DNA of 17,918 bases from JBHIEE01 sp046760445 (GTDB taxonomy: Bacteria; Acidobacteriota; Aminicenantia; JdFR-78). The stretch covers positions 1-17,918 of the forward strand of contig JBHIEE010000056.1 in NCBI GenBank assembly GCA_046760445.1, in the 5' to 3' direction. The translations under genes and the position numbers were made by a program. Below, one piece after another: positions 15,390 through 17,918 of the stretch (position 1 is the first letter of the stretch; every line of letters begins with the position of its first letter). The notes beneath the pieces were generated by a model. That model saw only the letters and a program-made list of their open reading frames with translations, searched no databases and was not told the DNA's origin.

Positions 15390-16154
15390 CTATTTTATTA
15401 TCCCTTTTTCTTCTAAAATTTTTATGAGTTTTTCCACAATCTCCTCAGGTTCTCCTACTATCATTTCTGCCTTTCCTGCTATTTCTGGTTTGAACACTTT
15501 CTTTATCTCTACTTTTCCATTTTCCTCCTTTTCACACTGGAATTCCTCAAGTTTTGCTGTTCTCATTATTTGTCTGAGTCTAGATATAGCAACATAGCGA
15601 GGAGGGTTCTCTGCTGCTTGAATTCCCAATACACACGGAATACTTACTTCCATCTCGGCGAGAAGACCACCGGGTAGCTCCTTCTTCACGAGAACGGCGT
15701 CTTTTATAAAGGAAACTTCGGAGACCACACCAACATAAGGCATAGCCGAATAAGAGGCTAAGAGTGGACCTACATACCCATCTATATCTTCCACGGTCTG
15801 AACACCTGTGAGGACAAGGTCAAATTCAAAGCCCTCAAGTGCTTTTTTAAGAATCTTAGCTTTTACATGATTGTCAATTCCTTCAAAATCTCCATTTATC
15901 TTCACAGCTTTATCAGCACCTTTGGCTAAGGCAGCGAAAAGCATCTCATCGGTCTCCTCTCTGATATTAAGAGCCAAAACTACCACCTCTCCTCCATATC
16001 TTTCTTTTAACAAAAGAGCTTCCTCTAAGGCATGGTCATCTAATTCATTGGGAATATATCGAAGATAGGTTTTGTCCAAACTCTTACCATCCTGGGAGAT
16101 TTCTAATTCTTCTACAAGGTCAGGAATTACCGTAGTTAATACAACGATTTTCAT
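15390..16154 (-). CDS. etfB: Electron transfer flavoprotein beta subunit
   Basis: The 254-residue product is a full-length EtfB. It begins directly with the core strand MKIVVL, has the conserved NELDDHALEEAL helix (36-47) and carries the nucleotide-binding signature TGVQTVEDIDGYVGP (116-130), in which AMP or a second FAD is held depending on the Etf class. The signature near 183-200 ends in ISRLRQIMRTAK, the recognition-loop region. Which class (classical or bifurcating) cannot be settled by eye. It is followed 11 bases later by etfA and preceded by an AAAGGAGG ribosome site. Confidence 0.95.
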   Translation of the reverse strand: MKIVVLTTVIPDLVEELEISQDGKSLDKTYLRYIPNELDDHALEEALLLKERYGGEVVVLALNIREETDEMLFAALAKGADKAVKINGDFEGIDNHVKAKILKKALEGFEFDLVLTGVQTVEDIDGYVGPLLASYSAMPYVGVVSEVSFIKDAVLVKKELPGGLLAEMEVSIPCVLGIQAAENPPRYVAISRLRQIMRTAKLEEFQCEKEENGKVEIKKVFKPEIAGKAEMIVGEPEEIVEKLIKILEEKGIIK

Positions 16155-16169
16155 ATTAAAATCCTCCTT

Positions 16170-17372
16170 TCATTGTATTGCTTCATATATTAATTCAATG
16201 ATATCTTTCACTATAAGTTTCCCTTCATATCCTGTAATTTTAATAGCATCTTCAAAACGGGACATATCATAAGGACAGGCAACAGCAAGGATATTAGCCC
16301 CTGTGCCATATGCTTCTTTTACTCTTTTTTCCGATAAGCGTTCCTTAGAATATTCCCCAATATAACTATCTAACCAAATCCCACCCCCACCTCCACCGCA
16401 ACATAATGCATTCTCGCGAGTTCGAGGCATCTCAACTAACTTAAGTCCAGGAATAGCCTTAAGAAGCTCTCGAGGGGCTTCATATTCTCCATTTCTGCGT
16501 CCTAAGTAACACGGATCGTGGTAAGTCACTCTCAAGTTTAGTTCTTTTTTAAACAAAGGCTTTAACTTATCAAGTTTATCAGACAAAAATTTAGTGTAAT
16601 GCATAGTCTGATATTGGACACCAAACTTGGGATATTCATTTTTGAAAGCGTTGTAACCATGGGGATCTGTGAAAAGAATGAAGTCAAATTTATACTTATT
16701 TAGAGCTTTGGTATTACGCTCAATAAGCATTTCAAAAAGTCCCTTTTCTCCTACTAAACGGACATCATCACCAGCACAGGACTCTTCGTGACCAAGGATA
16801 CCAAAGTTTACTTTTAAAGCATTGAGTATTCTGGCAAAGGCTTGAGAAATTAATATATTTCTCGGATTATAAGAGGGATAACATTCAACAAACCACAAAA
16901 CTTCAACAGACTCAGAAGCTTGAGAGAGTATTTTCACAGGAATACCAACTTCTTTTGTCCAGTCAGCCCGTTTTCTCAGTGATTCACCCAATGGGTTACC
17001 ATAACGAGAAGTATTCTCAAGAGCTTTTTGTACTTCTTGAGGAGTAGTCTTCCCTTCCAATAGGATTTCTTCTCTTAGATTTGGTATTAAAACATCTGTT
17101 AATTTAATACCGCTTGGACATCGCAAACTACAGTTAAAACAAGAAATACAAGTCCAGGCTGTGTTACTTTGAATAACTCTATTAAGCATATTCGCTCTAA
17201 GAGCAGCAATAAACTTCCGGGGTGGATAATCCATAAAATAGCCATTTGGGCAGGAACCCGCACACACTCCACATTGAATGCATTGCCGAAACTTTTCTCC
17301 ATCTTGCTCCAGTATCATTCTTCCCACAAAATCACTCTCTAAATCTACATTATCTTTAACAATTTCTTCCAT
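16170..17372 (-). CDS. Soluble HdrC-HdrD-like iron-sulfur oxidoreductase
   Basis: The 400-residue protein starts with an HdrC-like part holding two [4Fe-4S] motifs: CIQCGVCAGSCP (C31, C34, C37, C41) and CISCFNCSLRCP (C75, C78, C81, C85). The rest (about 150-400) is an HdrD/GlcF-type domain with C199 in ESCAGDD, C298 in HDPCYLG, C334-C335 in CCGGGGG and C366 in ACPYD. It has no membrane segment. Its C-terminal 250 residues are clearly paralogous to the C-terminus of the membrane protein at 12463-14400. In HdrD-like proteins the CCG cysteines hold unusual [4Fe-4S] clusters that reduce disulfides or relay electrons. Next to EtfBA it probably relays electrons between Etf, HdrA and the membrane, without a methanogen-type heterodisulfide substrate. 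The ribosome site is AAAAGGAGG. Confidence 0.92.
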   Translation of the reverse strand: MEEIVKDNVDLESDFVGRMILEQDGEKFRQCIQCGVCAGSCPNGYFMDYPPRKFIAALRANMLNRVIQSNTAWTCISCFNCSLRCPSGIKLTDVLIPNLREEILLEGKTTPQEVQKALENTSRYGNPLGESLRKRADWTKEVGIPVKILSQASESVEVLWFVECYPSYNPRNILISQAFARILNALKVNFGILGHEESCAGDDVRLVGEKGLFEMLIERNTKALNKYKFDFILFTDPHGYNAFKNEYPKFGVQYQTMHYTKFLSDKLDKLKPLFKKELNLRVTYHDPCYLGRRNGEYEAPRELLKAIPGLKLVEMPRTRENALCCGGGGGGIWLDSYIGEYSKERLSEKRVKEAYGTGANILAVACPYDMSRFEDAIKITGYEGKLIVKDIIELIYEAIQ

Positions 17373-17414
17373 CTTTAAAACCTCCTTTTTAATTTTTTTC
17401 TTTACAATATCTCA

Positions 17415-17579
17415 CTAAATTAGACAATAATTTAATATAGAATCTATTTTGTCAAAAAAATGCGCCAAGTTACATTGAATGCAACGCTCAATTTCCTCAC
17501 ACCCAGACATCTCTATAATTTCACCTAAAAATTGCTTATCTAATTCGGCTTCGTACTTTACTTTCCTTACTATTTCCAT
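17415..17579 (-). CDS. 54-residue ORF resembling a truncated HdrC N-terminus
   Basis: An ATG at 17579 lies behind an excellent AAGGAGG site and opens 54 codons to a TAG at 17415, 42 bases before the next gene. The first 36 residues look like the start of HdrC: an ELDKQFLGEIIEMSG segment leading to ERCIQC (C33, C36). Where HdrC continues with GxCxxxCP, this protein continues NLAHFF and runs out. Neither alternative frame restores the motif, and both hit stops right after the T7 run at 17454-17460. It may be a decayed HdrC left by deletion, a tiny translated cysteine peptide, or a leader peptide. As the promoter-proximal ORF it is probably translated. The gene identity is a by-eye similarity only. 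Confidence 0.6.
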   Translation of the reverse strand: MEIVRKVKYEAELDKQFLGEIIEMSGCEEIERCIQCNLAHFFDKIDSILNYCLI

Positions 17580-17648
17580 AAGTCCTCCTTCCTCAAAAAT
17601 ATTTTTTAGAGTTAAAAATACAAACTACGCACATAAATTTTTTTATTG

Positions 17649-17800
17649 AATTGAGAGATATTTAGAGATGTATTATTTTAATTATTTTCGTAGTAATAAT
17701 TTTCCTGAAGTCGAGCGAAAAAATAAAAAATCCTTCTTAATAAAAACAATTATGATACCCGCTTTCAGAGATTAATCATCTCTTTTTTTATCTCTCAATT
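17649..17800. repeat. Composite inverted repeat in the presumed operon leader
   Basis: The arm at 17649-17670 consists of AATTGAGAGATA, three T, then AGAGATG. The arm at 17777-17800 is its inverse: CATCTCT, five T, then TATCTCTCAATT. The 12-bp and 7-bp blocks match perfectly, giving 19 pairs around a 106-base spacer. A further AGAGAT at 17767-17772 can pair locally with ATCTCT (17778-17783), in competition with the long-range pairing. If the promoter upstream is right, the arms lie near the 5' end of the mRNA. It could be an RNA switch, an operator, or the ends of a decayed small mobile repeat; no target-site duplication is evident. Confidence 0.6.
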
Positions 17801-17821
17801 AATTTAAATAATTTACATATT

Positions 17822-17850
17822 AATTTAATTAATTAATTTCATTTTGTCAA
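17822..17850 (-). promoter_or_regulatory. Candidate promoter of the operon
   Basis: On the minus strand TTGACA (17850-17845) is a perfect -35 hexamer, and after 17 bases TAAATT (17827-17822) is a 4-of-6 match to the -10 consensus. Transcription would begin near 17815, giving a 5' leader of about 235 bases before the first ORF. AT-rich sequence makes chance -10 matches common, so only the -35 and spacing are persuasive. Confidence 0.5.
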
Positions 17851-17918
17851 TAAAAAATTTGCCTTGTGTTACGGAATAATCAAAAGTGAACAATTGGGAA
17901 AGATCATTTATGAACAAA

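Larger units (their letters stand above)
17580..17918. other. Leader/intergenic region upstream of the operon
   Basis: This AT-rich stretch has no gene I can support on either strand. It contains the candidate operon promoter near 17822-17850 and a large imperfect inverted repeat (17649-17800), listed separately. The last 40 bases contain only very short open frames on the minus strand. Confidence 0.6.

Noticed and set aside
13505..15597. Several plus-strand open frames of 65-105 codons opposite the Etf and membrane genes
   Set aside because: They lie antisense within well-supported genes, have no recognisable similarity, and are explained by the codon pattern of the real genes.
17624..17694. 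Pseudoknot from ACTACG (17624-17629) with CGTAGT (17689-17694) in the leader
   Set aside because: A six-base match within about 200 bases can easily arise by chance, and nothing else supports it.
17767..17789. Plus-strand intrinsic terminator (AGAGAT stem followed by seven T)
   Set aside because: The stem has only six pairs, two of them GC, and no plus-strand gene precedes it; the pairing is better treated as part of the leader inverted repeat.
17866..17893. Rex- or FNR-like operator upstream of the operon promoter (TTGTTCAC and GTAACACAA half sites)
   Set aside because: The half sites are mismatched and their spacing does not fit the Rex or FNR consensus.

Overview
The window reads as a bacterial, low-GC, strictly anaerobic redox locus. 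All convincing genes lie on the minus strand, each gene start sits behind an AAGGAGG-type ribosome binding site or a stop/start overlap, and gaps are at most about 42 bases. It therefore looks like one long operon transcribed from about 17,820 down to 354. I cannot name the taxon from sequence alone; the gene set fits an H2-cycling fermentative or syntrophic bacterium.

In order of transcription: (1) a leader (17580-17918) with a candidate sigma-70-type promoter and a striking inverted repeat, then a 54-codon ORF resembling a cut-off HdrC N-terminus. (2) An Etf/Hdr module (17372-11597): a soluble HdrC-HdrD-like iron-sulfur protein, EtfB, EtfA, a membrane-anchored HdrD-like iron-sulfur oxidoreductase, and the N-terminal half of HdrA. 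(3) A regulatory block (11593-7710): two DRTGG proteins flanking an RsbW-type ATPase and an [FeFe]-hydrogenase-like protein of the sensory type, then a PHP phosphoesterase and a second GHKL ATPase. (4) A hydrogenase module (7696-354): NuoE-like, HndB-like and NuoF-like subunits, a NuoG N-terminus fused to the C-terminal half of HdrA, an MvhD-type subunit, and the small and large subunits of a group 3-like [NiFe] hydrogenase.

The interpretation I favour is a composite electron-bifurcating machine. NuoF gives an FMN/NAD(P) site, NuoE/HndB and the NuoG-like part give the iron-sulfur wiring, MvhD bridges to a [NiFe] catalytic core in place of the H-cluster of HydABC, and an HdrA flavin domain is split between two polypeptides encoded 6.6 kb apart. 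The Etf/HdrD module would link this to acyl-CoA or similar oxidation and the membrane quinone pool. The [FeFe]-like protein with its ATPases, PHP and DRTGG partners is probably a redox/H2-sensing regulatory unit. The most unusual observation is the complementary split of HdrA.

At the left edge, beyond the last gene, there is a large stem structure and a perfect-consensus promoter that starts another minus-strand transcript leaving the window. No rRNA, tRNA, CRISPR array, transposase or hydrogenase maturation gene is visible.
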